NCBI RefSeq assembly: GCF_010586825.1 | Contig: NZ_JAAAGB010000001.1 | Span: 1,240,001 to 1,304,000, forward strand | DNA: 64,000 nt | Source of the DNA: Draconibacterium mangrovi | GTDB lineage: Bacteria > Bacteroidota > Bacteroidia > Bacteroidales > Prolixibacteraceae | Reading direction: 5' to 3' | Shown here: piece by piece, positions 28,898 through 35,717 of the stretch | How positions within the stretch are numbered: the first letter of the stretch is position 1 | How the letters are laid out: every line of letters starts with the position of its first letter | The notes under the pieces: generated by a model | What the model was told of the DNA's origin: nothing | Databases searched by the model: none | What the model saw: only the letters and a program-made list of their open reading frames with translations | Translations under genes and position numbers: made by a program

Positions 28898-29707
28898 TTA
28901 TTTATAAACCGGACTCACCCACTTTTCTTTAGGAGCATATTTACTTTCTGCAGCCCAACGGATTCCGCGTTTCATAATTTCCAGTGCTTCCGGCACTTCA
29001 AAATCAGTCATAACGTGCCCCAGCGAACTGTAAAATATACGTCCGTTACTATAGTATTTTTTCCATACCACCGGTATTACACACTCATCAATCCACGACG
29101 AATGTTCAGAGGTAAATTCCGTTGTTGCCAACACTTTTACATTCGGATCGATATGCATGTAGTACTGTTCTGAATGCATACGAAAATCACTTAACCCTTT
29201 TGTTACAGCATCGTTCTTATCGGTAATTCGCACCGAATAATCGATTACTCCACCAGGATGCGCGACCCACTGCCCTCCAACCATAAACTGGTATTCGGTA
29301 TTATTTCGGAACGAATCGCCAATACCGCCATGCCAACCGGCAAACCCGGCTCCGTTTCTAATGGCTTTTAAAAGGCCTTTTTCCTGCTCGTTTGTAATGG
29401 TTCCCATCGTCCAGGTTTGGATAATCACATCAACCGACCCCATTAATTCTTCATCCAGGTAACTATCCAGGTTGTCCGACACCGTAACCTCTGCACCTTC
29501 AGCTTTCAGCCATGGCACAAATACATCAACCGACTCTATGGGCTCGTGACCTTTCCAACCACCGTAAACATAAAGTACTTTCTTTCCTTTCAATGTGTTA
29601 TCATTTTGCATTTTCTCCCAGGCATAACTTTTGGGAGTTAAAAATAGTAACCCTGCTCCCACCAAAGCGGCGGTTTTTATAAAATTTCTTCTACACTTCT
29701 TTAACAT
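28898..29707 (-). CDS. ThuA-like protein with Tat signal
   Basis: 269 residues. The N-terminus CRRNFIKTAALVGAGLLFLTPKSYA is a twin-arginine signal (RRNFIK) with cleavage probably after SYA, so the protein is exported folded. The rest is a ThuA/glutamine-amidotransferase-like fold: VLYVYGGWKGHEPIESVD, IIQTWTMGTI, GAGFAGWHGGIGDSFRN, then MVGGQWVAHPGG and GRIFYSSLGH. In Bacteroidota such proteins are common near sugar-degradation genes and are thought to act on carbohydrates, but no activity is proven for this type. It stands alone here, convergent with atpG. Confidence 0.85.
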   Translation of the reverse strand: MLKKCRRNFIKTAALVGAGLLFLTPKSYAWEKMQNDNTLKGKKVLYVYGGWKGHEPIESVDVFVPWLKAEGAEVTVSDNLDSYLDEELMGSVDVIIQTWTMGTITNEQEKGLLKAIRNGAGFAGWHGGIGDSFRNNTEYQFMVGGQWVAHPGGVIDYSVRITDKNDAVTKGLSDFRMHSEQYYMHIDPNVKVLATTEFTSEHSSWIDECVIPVVWKKYYSNGRIFYSSLGHVMTDFEVPEALEIMKRGIRWAAESKYAPKEKWVSPVYK

Positions 29708-30077
29708 CGTTCAGTTGATTTAATACCTCGCTAAAATAAAAGAAAATGTTTTACCAAAAAATCGAAAACGAGTTTGTTCCTATTTCACTTTCAACTGCAC
29801 AACACAATAAAATGCATAAACTAAAAATAAAATGGGTAAGTTTTCATTAAACTATTTCCTGATCCTTTTATCTTTTATACCACTCAATATCAACACGTTA
29901 ATTCAATCATATATTAGACAAGCATTCCTCAAAACACGCTATCATGCTGTATTTCTGCGCTTTACAATTTTTTTATTTTCATTTTAATGAAGTATTGCGT
30001 AAATTGTATATACATACCAATTAAGTTAAGTGATTTGTAGCCAGAATTTTTCTAAACAATTAACTAAAGATTACATT
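29708..30077. other. AT-rich intergenic region
   Basis: 370 bases between two divergent exported-protein genes. It is very AT-rich. I find no perfect TAnnTTTG box, no hairpin with a T-run and no reading frame worth calling. Confidence 0.5.
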
Positions 30078-30992
30078 ATGAAAAATTTTGCTGTATTGCT
30101 AATCTTAACCCTCCTTGCAAGTACTTCAATCGCTCAAAAAAAGAATGGTACCGTGTTTAATGAACACGAAACCATAGACAAAACAAGAGGCTTTTGGGAT
30201 GCTGTTAAAAATGGCGACACCGAAAAAGTGAAAACCTTTTTTGCCGACTCAGTAGTAATTGTGCGAAACGGTAATGACTGGAAAACCTCGGCTGAAAACT
30301 TTAGTAAAAACTCAAGTTACTGGACCAAAAACTTTGTGAATTTTAATGTTGAAGACTTGCCCGGCACCTATCCCGATGCGTTAGAATATAAAGACGGAAA
30401 AATGTGGGTTCAGGACTGGCTGCTGCTCACCGGAACAAACGAAAAAACCGGCATAAACCTGGATCTGCATATGCACTGTTTATACGCTTTTGACGATGAT
30501 GGAAAAATTGCCACTTTCATTCAATACTATAACAATAATGTTTTCGAGGACATACGGAATGCGCAAACTACCCGCGAAAATGGGAAGGTGTACATCAACC
30601 ATCCCCACATTGCTACGGTAAGAAAATTGCTGAATACCTATGTCGCAGAAGATGTAGAAAGTTTAAAAGGATTCTTTACTGAAGATGCCATTTTCAGTAG
30701 TTTGGCCGGAGGTTATGATGTAACTATGAACCTGGAAGAAAGAGCTGCAGATGTAGCCGACCATTTTGCCACTAGAAAAGATATTCACTTTGAGCAGGTC
30801 GGCTACCCCGATTGTATTTTTTACGAACTGAATAACGGCTATGTAGTTTATTCGTGGTGGAATTATTCATATACCGATGAAGAAAACGATAAAAAAGTGG
30901 AGATGCCTTTAATGCTTTCTCATTCATTTAACGATGACGGAAAAATAGTTCGGGAAATGGCTTATTTTAGCACAAATCACATAACAGAATAA
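30078..30992 (+). CDS. Exported protein with two NTF2/SnoaL-like domains
   Basis: 304 residues from ATG 30,078. The frame could open at a GTG at 30,030, but the shorter form starts at a clear signal peptide (MKNFAVLLILTLLASTSIAQ). Two related domains follow, at about 33-150 and 183-300. Each starts with a helix pair (WDAVKNGDTEKVKTFFADSVVI and LNTYVAEDVESLKGFFTEDAIF) and ends with a strand pair after DDDGKI or NDDGKI. This is the NTF2-like cone fold in tandem. Ligand and role are unknown; it is probably periplasmic. Confidence 0.75.
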   Translation: MKNFAVLLILTLLASTSIAQKKNGTVFNEHETIDKTRGFWDAVKNGDTEKVKTFFADSVVIVRNGNDWKTSAENFSKNSSYWTKNFVNFNVEDLPGTYPDALEYKDGKMWVQDWLLLTGTNEKTGINLDLHMHCLYAFDDDGKIATFIQYYNNNVFEDIRNAQTTRENGKVYINHPHIATVRKLLNTYVAEDVESLKGFFTEDAIFSSLAGGYDVTMNLEERAADVADHFATRKDIHFEQVGYPDCIFYELNNGYVVYSWWNYSYTDEENDKKVEMPLMLSHSFNDDGKIVREMAYFSTNHITE

Positions 30993-31008
30993 CACAATAT
31001 ATATGAAG

Positions 31009-31043
31009 AAAAAGGAAGCATCGGTATGATTGCTTCCTTTTTT
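31009..31043. terminator. Intrinsic terminator, bidirectional
   Basis: AAAAAGGAAGCA, a 10-base loop, then TGCTTCCTTTTTT. It ends the NTF2-like gene, and from the other side it would end transcription of the minus-strand tRNA/GIY-YIG array, whose last unit ends four bases away. Confidence 0.85.
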
Positions 31044-31046
31044 GTG

Positions 31047-31127
31047 TGAGGCATACTGGATTCGAACCAGTGATCCCTACCCTGTCATCCGTCAGCTGAC
31101 GGACTAAACCAACTGAGCTAACTCGGC
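31047..31127 (-). pseudogene. Disrupted tRNA-Val, unit A
   Basis: 81 bases that read as a tRNA except in the middle. The D-arm start (TTAGCTCAGTTGGTTTAG) and the 3' half (TGACAGGGTAG, variable loop, ACTGG-TTCGAAT-CCAGT T-arm, ATGCCTC acceptor) are normal for tRNA-Val(GAC). The roughly ten bases expected to hold the 3' side of the D-stem and 5' side of the anticodon stem are replaced by the 16-bp palindrome. The acceptor halves GCCGAGT and ATGCCTC do not pair, so the two halves come from different tRNAs. It should not fold into a working tRNA. Confidence 0.75.
31088..31103. repeat. 16-bp palindrome, copy 1
   Basis: TCCGTCAGCTGACGGA, its own reverse complement. It ends exactly before TGACAG of the anticodon loop (minus strand) in tRNA unit A. 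Confidence 0.95.
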
Positions 31128-31363
31128 AGAAGTGTACGAATAAAAGCACGCCCTCTGGATGATTTCAGTTGTTTCTCTCTCTTTAATGCCTCACTCTTTG
31201 TTTCAAATTTTTCTATATGAATAATCTGCCATGGTTGATACCTTTTAGTCCAACCCGTATTCCTCTCATCGTTATGAGAGAGCAAACGCTTTTCAGGATC
31301 ACTTGAATAACCAATGTATATTTTATGATACTTCGAAGAATATAAAACGTAAGTATAATACAT
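31118..31363 (-). CDS. Small GIY-YIG nuclease, copy 1
   Basis: 81 residues. The core is YYTYVLYSSKYHKIYIGYSSD, where YVL and YIG are the GIY and YIG strands. An arginine helix (PEKRLLSHN) and the SEALKREKQLKSSRGRAF tail of UvrC-like stand-alone GIY-YIG proteins follow. The ATG at 31,363 is 14 bases after the 3' end of tRNA unit B; the frame runs further left through the palindrome, but that part is tRNA sequence. The stop codon TAG is tRNA positions 8-10 of unit A. It differs from copy 2 by only a few bases. A DNA-cutting role, perhaps in mobility of the cassette, is inferred. Confidence 0.8.
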   Translation of the reverse strand: MYYTYVLYSSKYHKIYIGYSSDPEKRLLSHNDERNTGWTKRYQPWQIIHIEKFETKSEALKREKQLKSSRGRAFIRTLLPS

Positions 31364-31393
31364 GTTTGGAAATTTTGTGGGTCGTGGCAGATT

Positions 31394-31409
31394 TCCGTCA
31401 GCTGACGGA
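31394..31409. repeat. 16-bp palindrome, copy 2 (in T-arm)
   Basis: Identical TCCGTCAGCTGACGGA, here replacing the 5' T-stem end and first T-loop bases of unit B. Confidence 0.95.
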
Positions 31410-31427
31410 CCGACCTCATGCCTGTCA

Positions 31428-31443
31428 TCCGTCAGCTGACGGA
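31428..31443. repeat. 16-bp palindrome, copy 3
   Basis: Identical 16-mer at the anticodon-arm position of tRNA unit B, again ending directly before TGACAG. Confidence 0.95.
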
Positions 31444-31457
31444 CTAAACCAGCTGAG

Positions 31458-31703
31458 CTAACTCGGCAGAAGTGTACGAATAAAAGCACGCCCTCTGGAT
31501 GATTTCAGTTGTTTCTCTCTCTTTAATGCCTCACTCTTTGTTTCAAATTTTTCTATATGAATAATCTGCCATGGTTGATACCTTTTAGTCCAACCCGTAT
31601 TCCTCTCATCGTTATGAGAGAGCAAACGCTTTTCAGGATCAGCTGAATACCCAATGTATATTTGATGATACTTCGAAGAATATAAAACGTAAGTATAATA
31701 CAT
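31458..31703 (-). CDS. Small GIY-YIG nuclease, copy 2
   Basis: 81 residues, nearly identical to copy 1; visible changes include K to Q in SSKYHQIYIG and S to A in YSADPEKR. The start is 14 bases after the intact tRNA-Val, the stop TAG is tRNA positions 8-10 of unit B. The offset between the copies is 340 bases, and the flanking tRNA pieces repeat with the same offset, so this is a tandem duplication. The near identity suggests a recent event or gene conversion. Confidence 0.8.
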   Translation of the reverse strand: MYYTYVLYSSKYHQIYIGYSADPEKRLLSHNDERNTGWTKRYQPWQIIHIEKFETKSEALKREKQLKSSRGRAFIRTLLPS

Positions 31704-31717
31704 GTTTGGAAATTTTG

Positions 31718-31792
31718 TGGGTCGTGGCAGATTCGAACTGCCGACCTCATGCCTGTCAAGCATGCGTTCTAAACCAACTGAACTAACGACCC
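31718..31792 (-). tRNA. tRNA-Val(GAC)
   Basis: 75 bases that fold perfectly. The acceptor is GGGTCGT with ACGACCC, the D-stem GTTC with GAAC, the anticodon stem CATGC with GCATG around loop TTGACAG, and the T-stem GGCAG with CTGCC around TTCGAAT, with discriminator A. The anticodon is GAC, so it reads valine GUC/GUU codons. CCA is not encoded. It is the only intact member of the array. Confidence 0.9.
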
Positions 31793-31843
31793 CTACCCTG
31801 TCATCCGTCAGCTGACGGACTGAACCGGCTGAGCTAATGACTC
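31793..31843 (-). pseudogene. tRNA-Val 5' half, unit D
   Basis: Acceptor start GAGTCAT, D-arm TTAGCTCAGCCGGTTCAG, the 16-bp palindrome, then TGACAGGGTAG. It stops where the intact tRNA begins; T-arm and 3' acceptor are missing. Its 5' acceptor pairs at six of seven positions with the 3' acceptor of unit A 700 bases away (GAGTCAT against ATGCCTC), which suggests they were once one tRNA. Confidence 0.7.
31804..31819. repeat. 16-bp palindrome, copy 4
   Basis: Identical 16-mer in the anticodon-arm position of the tRNA half at the right end of the array. Confidence 0.95.
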
Positions 31844-31861
31844 AATGAAAAATAAAAGTAC

Positions 31862-31892
31862 AAAAAAAGGATTGCCGTACGACAATCCTTTT
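31862..31892 (-). terminator. Intrinsic terminator after the purine permease
   Basis: Minus strand: AAAAGGATTG, 8-base loop, CAATCCTTTTTTTG. The T-run of seven follows the stem on the minus strand, so it ends the DUF5020-permease transcript just before the tRNA array. Confidence 0.8.
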
Positions 31893-31914
31893 AACTATTT
31901 TTTAGATGGGATAT

Positions 31915-33207
31915 TTATACTCCAAACCACAGGTTTATTACTGACAATACAGCAATAACCCACATCAGCCACGAAACCTCTTTGTACTTACCTGCCACAG
32001 CTTTCAATACCACATACGAGATAAATCCAAACGATAAACCGATGGAAATACTGTAAGTTAAAGGCATTAAAATAATAGTCAGGAAGGCCGGAATAGCTTC
32101 TGAGAAATCTGCAAAATCAATTTGTTTGATATTCTTGAACATGTACACTCCAACAATTACCAATGCAGGTGCGGTTGCGTAGCTTGGCACAATACCGATT
32201 AGCGGAGCAAAGAACAGCGCCAAAAAGAATAAGGCCGCTGTAATAACTGATGCAAAACCTGTTTTAGCACCATTCGCAATACCCGAAGCAGATTCGATGT
32301 AAGTAGTTGTTGTACTTGTTCCTAACAGCGTACCGGCAACGGTTGCAATCGCGTCAGCTTCCAGAATACGGTCAACATTCTCCACTTTACCATCTTTATC
32401 AACAAAACCCGCTTCGTACGAACAGGCTACAATTGTTCCTACCGAATCAAAAAGGTCGACAAACATAAACGAGAAAATCGCACCGATCAATCCAAGGCTC
32501 AGAGCCGAAAGTATATCCAGTTTCAGTAAAAGTGGACTCATCGTTGGAGGCATAGAAACAAATGATTCAGGTGCCTGTACTTCTCCGGCCACAATTGCAA
32601 TAATTGTTGTGATAATAATTCCGTAGAAAATTCCGCCACGAACTTTTTTCACTTCCAGAATGGCAGTTATAAGTAAACCGGCCAAACCGATCAACAATGT
32701 TGGAGTAAACTTACCTAAACCAACAAATGTAGCAGGATTGGCAACAACCAAGCCCATGTTTTTAAAACCGATGAACGAGATAAACAATCCAATACCAGCT
32801 CCGGTTGCCAAACGCAGTGCAAGCGGAATAGTATGAATAATTTTTGTTCGTATACCGGTAACCGTAAGCGCCAGGAATATTACACCTGAAATGAATACCA
32901 CTCCAAGAGCAGTTTGCCACTCAACACCGGCTCCTAAAACAAGTGTGTAAGTAAAAAAGGCATTCAAACCCATTCCGGGGGCCATTGCATAAGGTACTTT
33001 AGCCCAAACACCGGCCAAAAGCGTACCAATAAGAGAGGCTACAATCGTAACTGTGATCAGTGCATTTCTATCCATTCCTGCATCGCCCAAAATCGATGGG
33101 TTTACAAAAATGATGTAGGCCATAGTTAAAAAAGTGGTTGCCCCACCAATGATCTCCTTTTTGAAAGAAGAACCACGGCCGCTGATATTAAAATATTTAT
33201 CGATCAT
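31915..33207 (-). CDS. NCS2-family purine permease (AzgA/PbuG type)
   Basis: 430 residues with about 13 helices. The start KEIIGGATTFLTMAYIIFVNPSILGDAGM is the AzgA/PbuG-group signature (guanine/hypoxanthine/adenine permeases). Also present are AMAPGMGLNAFFTYTLV, FMFVDLFDSVGTIVA and the SASGIANGAKTGFASV segment of helix 10. It takes up purine bases with protons through the inner membrane. It lies 10 bases after a gene for an outer-membrane protein, so the pair probably forms an uptake route. Confidence 0.92.
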   Translation of the reverse strand: MIDKYFNISGRGSSFKKEIIGGATTFLTMAYIIFVNPSILGDAGMDRNALITVTIVASLIGTLLAGVWAKVPYAMAPGMGLNAFFTYTLVLGAGVEWQTALGVVFISGVIFLALTVTGIRTKIIHTIPLALRLATGAGIGLFISFIGFKNMGLVVANPATFVGLGKFTPTLLIGLAGLLITAILEVKKVRGGIFYGIIITTIIAIVAGEVQAPESFVSMPPTMSPLLLKLDILSALSLGLIGAIFSFMFVDLFDSVGTIVACSYEAGFVDKDGKVENVDRILEADAIATVAGTLLGTSTTTTYIESASGIANGAKTGFASVITAALFFLALFFAPLIGIVPSYATAPALVIVGVYMFKNIKQIDFADFSEAIPAFLTIILMPLTYSISIGLSFGFISYVVLKAVAGKYKEVSWLMWVIAVLSVINLWFGV

Positions 33208-33217
33208 AATTCAGGTT

Positions 33218-33898
33218 TTAGAAGGTGTATTTAACTGCCAGCGTTGGCTTCACAGCAAACTCGTCACCAACGAAGTTGTTGCTAAGTTCTATTTCAGTAC
33301 CAAACGAGAAGTTTTTACATGGGTTGTACCACAATTGAGGCTCAGTTAAGAAACGGTAGTCAGTTCCCCAGAACATTTCTTCTTTCCAGAAATCGGCAAA
33401 ACCGGTAAAAGTGAATTTACCTTCAGCCATTTGTACTGTCCATACAGCTGTTAACTGAAAAGCTGCATCTTCTTTGTCTTTGATGTACTTGTAGTTAGCC
33501 TGCAAGGTCAAAATCTTCGAGAAATCAGCTGAAGCCCAGGTACGTTCCACACCGGCTAACCAGCAGTTTTCAATAGGAATCCAAACTCCACCGCCAATAC
33601 TCATTGTACCGCCATTGTATTCAACACGTGGCATAAATTTTTGAGTTTCGTTCCATTTAAAAGCACGTGCAATTTCCCAGTAAGCCAACGAAATACCATT
33701 GTCGATTCCTGTTCCATCAGCACCATAATCCATGTCGATGAAAAAGAATGTCGAACCGTAAGCATCGGGACGGAACATTTCTACTGTTGAGGTCAACATT
33801 TTGCGGCCTTCGCCGAAATCGTAGTGTAACTGTACATTTTGGGCATTAACAGAAAACATAAATGCAACAAAAGCCATTGCAAGTAGTACTTTTTTCAT
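33218..33898 (-). CDS. DUF5020/Tsx-like outer membrane protein
   Basis: 226 residues with a signal peptide (MKKVLLAMAFVAFMFSVNA, cut before QNVQ). The mature part is a series of amphipathic strands with many aromatic residues. It ends in an aromatic (VKYTF), as outer-membrane barrels do. It matches the DUF5020 type related to Tsx nucleoside channels. Together with the permease 10 bases downstream it should supply nucleosides or bases. A -7 box is at 33,936. Confidence 0.85.
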   Translation of the reverse strand: MKKVLLAMAFVAFMFSVNAQNVQLHYDFGEGRKMLTSTVEMFRPDAYGSTFFFIDMDYGADGTGIDNGISLAYWEIARAFKWNETQKFMPRVEYNGGTMSIGGGVWIPIENCWLAGVERTWASADFSKILTLQANYKYIKDKEDAAFQLTAVWTVQMAEGKFTFTGFADFWKEEMFWGTDYRFLTEPQLWYNPCKNFSFGTEIELSNNFVGDEFAVKPTLAVKYTF

Positions 33899-33935
33899 AG
33901 TCGTTAAATTATAAGAATTTGATATTTAATGGCAG

Positions 33936-33943
33936 CAAAAGTA
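33936..33943 (-). promoter_or_regulatory. Bacteroidota -7 box, DUF5020-permease operon
   Basis: Minus strand TACTTTTG, an exact match, about 38 bases before the ATG at 33,898. Confidence 0.5.
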
Positions 33944-34011
33944 ATTATTCTTTCCAATCTGAAAAACAAAAAATGCGGCTAACCACCTCTGTATTGAATG
34001 GTTATAAATAA

Positions 34012-34037
34012 AAGAACCCCGGTCAGAACAACCGGGG
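34012..34037 (-). terminator. Probable terminator after DUF2461 gene
   Basis: Minus strand: CCCCGGT, 7-base loop, ACCGGGG, then TTCTTTTATTT. A short but GC-rich stem followed by a T-rich stretch. Confidence 0.6.
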
Positions 34038-34148
34038 CATTTCATTGAAATCGGGAAGATAAAAAATAAGGGTCTTATATTATAATATTCTTTAGAGCCG
34101 TAAAAAGTAACCCTACGAACTTTTATTAAGAAACAATAAAAATAATTA

Positions 34149-34799
34149 TTAGGCCAGGGCTTCGTATAAAAACACGTTAACCGGATACAACTGTTCGTAA
34201 AGCTGCACCACTTCTTTAATGTAACTATCACTCGTAACTACCTTATCTTCCAGCGGTTTTGAATAGATATACGATTTATATTTCAGCAAATCAATGTGCT
34301 CATGATCTTTCGGAAAACCCTTTGGAGCCAGCTTTAATTTATCGTCATACATTTCCGGAAACTGTTTTTTAAATTCGGGTTCATTGGTAATTTCCAGAAA
34401 TTCCTCGGCATGGTCAGCCACATAATTCCTTATCGATTTTAGCACCGGTGCCGGTGGCATATATACTCCTCCGGCAATAAAACAAGCACCCGGTTCAATA
34501 TGAAAATAATAACCCGGATTCATACTTTTCCGGCCGCCTTTACATATAAAACTGCCAAAATTGGTTTTGTATGGGCGTTTATCGTTTGAAAACCGAACAT
34601 CACGGAAGATTCTAAAAACACAATCTTTGGGTTGTAATCCACGCACCGCCGGATCGAATTCACCAATCTCATTAATCAGCACATCGGTAAGAAAAAGTAG
34701 CTTTTCTTTGCTTTCATCGTACCATTTTCGGTTGTCGTTAAACCACTCACGATTGTTGTTTTCCTCCAGCTGCTTCAAAAATCCAAGAACTTTCTCCAT
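34149..34799 (-). CDS. DUF2461 protein (TIGR02453 family)
   Basis: 216 residues from ATG 34,799 (MEKVLGFLKQL). An earlier ATG at 34,841 would add 14 atypical residues, and family members start with a helix like LGFLKQLEENNNREWF. Conserved family stretches visible are NREWFNDNRKWYDE, RIFRDVRFSNDKRPYKTNFG and GYYFHIEPGACFIAGGVYMP. The biochemical role is unknown. It is divergent from ispD with about 50 bases between. Confidence 0.88.
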   Translation of the reverse strand: MEKVLGFLKQLEENNNREWFNDNRKWYDESKEKLLFLTDVLINEIGEFDPAVRGLQPKDCVFRIFRDVRFSNDKRPYKTNFGSFICKGGRKSMNPGYYFHIEPGACFIAGGVYMPPAPVLKSIRNYVADHAEEFLEITNEPEFKKQFPEMYDDKLKLAPKGFPKDHEHIDLLKYKSYIYSKPLEDKVVTSDSYIKEVVQLYEQLYPVNVFLYEALA

Positions 34800-34853
34800 A
34801 GTAGAATATTTTGCACTATTTTTAGCTTTCAATGTAAACAAAAAACAGAATTG

Positions 34854-35525
34854 ATGCTAAAAAAGTTTGCTTTAATTGTTGCGGGTGGCAGCGGAAACCG
34901 AATGGGAGCTTCCGTTCCGAAACAGTTTCTCGAAATTGAAGGGAAGCCCGTTTTGATGTACACTTTTGAAGCCTTTTTACGTTTTGATCCCGACATTGAA
35001 TTTGTACTGGTTTTACCCGAAACACAGCTTGAACACTGGAAGAAACTTTGCAAAGAACATGCTTTCGCAACATCGTACAAACTTGCTTTTGGCGGCGAAA
35101 ATCGTTTTCAGTCAGTAAAAAACGGATTGGAACAAATAAATGACGACGGCATTGTTTTTATCCACGATGGCGTTCGGCCACTTGTTGCCCGGGAAACCAT
35201 TGAACACTGTTTTTTGGAAGCCAAAAAATCGGGCAACGCCTTACCGGTGGTTCCTCCGGCGGAATCGATTCGGTATTCGGATGAACACGGCAATAAATCG
35301 GTTGACCGAAACAAATACTTTTTGGTACAAACACCACAAACTTTTGATGTACAAACCATAAAGGAAGCCTACCAAAAGGCTCAGCACGAAAATTTTACAG
35401 ACGATGCTTCTGTTCTAGAAAACGCCGGACATAAAATTCATCTTGTTAATGGCAACCGCGAAAACATAAAAATTACCTGGCCTCAGGATCTTATCATCGC
35501 CAAAACCTTTCTCTTTCCACAATAG
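34854..35525 (+). CDS. ispD: 2-C-methyl-D-erythritol 4-phosphate cytidylyltransferase
   Basis: 223 residues from ATG 34,854; a TTG three bases earlier is in frame but less likely. The nucleotide-binding loop is LIVAGGSGNRMGASVPKQFLEI. Next come the HDGVRPLV segment with metal-binding Asp and the TPQTFDV region, and it ends with GNRENIKITWPQDL. It transfers CMP to MEP, the third step of the MEP isoprenoid pathway. The length is normal and it stands alone; dxs is 16 kb away. Confidence 0.95.
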   Translation: MLKKFALIVAGGSGNRMGASVPKQFLEIEGKPVLMYTFEAFLRFDPDIEFVLVLPETQLEHWKKLCKEHAFATSYKLAFGGENRFQSVKNGLEQINDDGIVFIHDGVRPLVARETIEHCFLEAKKSGNALPVVPPAESIRYSDEHGNKSVDRNKYFLVQTPQTFDVQTIKEAYQKAQHENFTDDASVLENAGHKIHLVNGNRENIKITWPQDLIIAKTFLFPQ

Positions 35526-35656
35526 TATAATCGGCGTTTATTGGTAAATATTCGCCACTTACCGATTAAATCCGCGGAAACTTTTCGAAATGAAATAGTT
35601 TTGTGTAACTATTTTATTATTCAAAAGTCTATAGAATTGGGAAGTTTAAACACACT

Positions 35657-35681
35657 GACGTGTAAAAACTTTTTACACGTC
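35657..35681. promoter_or_regulatory. 25-bp palindromic operator of the efflux operon
   Basis: Perfect inverted repeat: GACGTGTAAAAA, one central base, TTTTTACACGTC. It lies 24 bases upstream of the -7 box of the TetR gene, so it overlaps or borders the -33 region. This is the size and position expected for the binding site of the TetR protein encoded next to it. Binding itself is inferred. Confidence 0.75.
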
Positions 35682-35705
35682 TAAAGTTTCCAAAGAAAAT
35701 AAGCA

Positions 35706-35713
35706 TATTTTTG
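35706..35713 (+). promoter_or_regulatory. Bacteroidota -7 box, TetR-efflux operon
   Basis: TATTTTTG, an exact match. Its last base is five bases before the GTG start codon, so the transcript probably begins at or next to the start codon (leaderless). Confidence 0.6.
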
Positions 35714-35717
35714 CCAC

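Larger units (their letters stand above)
31378..31467 (-). pseudogene. Disrupted tRNA-Val, unit B, with two palindromes
   Basis: 90 bases. Its 3' part, from TGACAGGCATGAGGTCGG to the ACGACCC acceptor, equals the intact tRNA at 31,718. Two blocks are exchanged for the 16-bp palindrome: ten bases (AACGCATGCT) of the D/anticodon arms, and seven bases (CAGTTCG) of the T-arm. Its 5' acceptor GCCGAGT matches unit A, not its own 3' acceptor. Both exchanges destroy stems that a tRNA needs. Confidence 0.8.

Noticed and set aside
31047-31127. Palindrome as a tiny tRNA intron
   Set aside because: Comparison with the intact tRNA shows that real tRNA bases are missing, so removing the palindrome would not restore a tRNA.
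31118-31763. Longer forms of the GIY-YIG proteins starting in the tRNA
   Set aside because: The extra N-terminal residues (such as RPTKFPN) are translated tRNA and palindrome sequence; the family starts at MYYTYVLYSS.
31718-31792. Reading this tRNA as tRNA-Asp
   Set aside because: The plus strand shows GTC, but the tRNA is on the minus strand, where the anticodon loop TTGACAG gives GAC, valine.
31047-31843. CRISPR-like array from the repeated 16-mer
   Set aside because: Spacing is irregular (34 to 376 bases), the spacers are tRNA and nuclease genes, and there are no cas genes.
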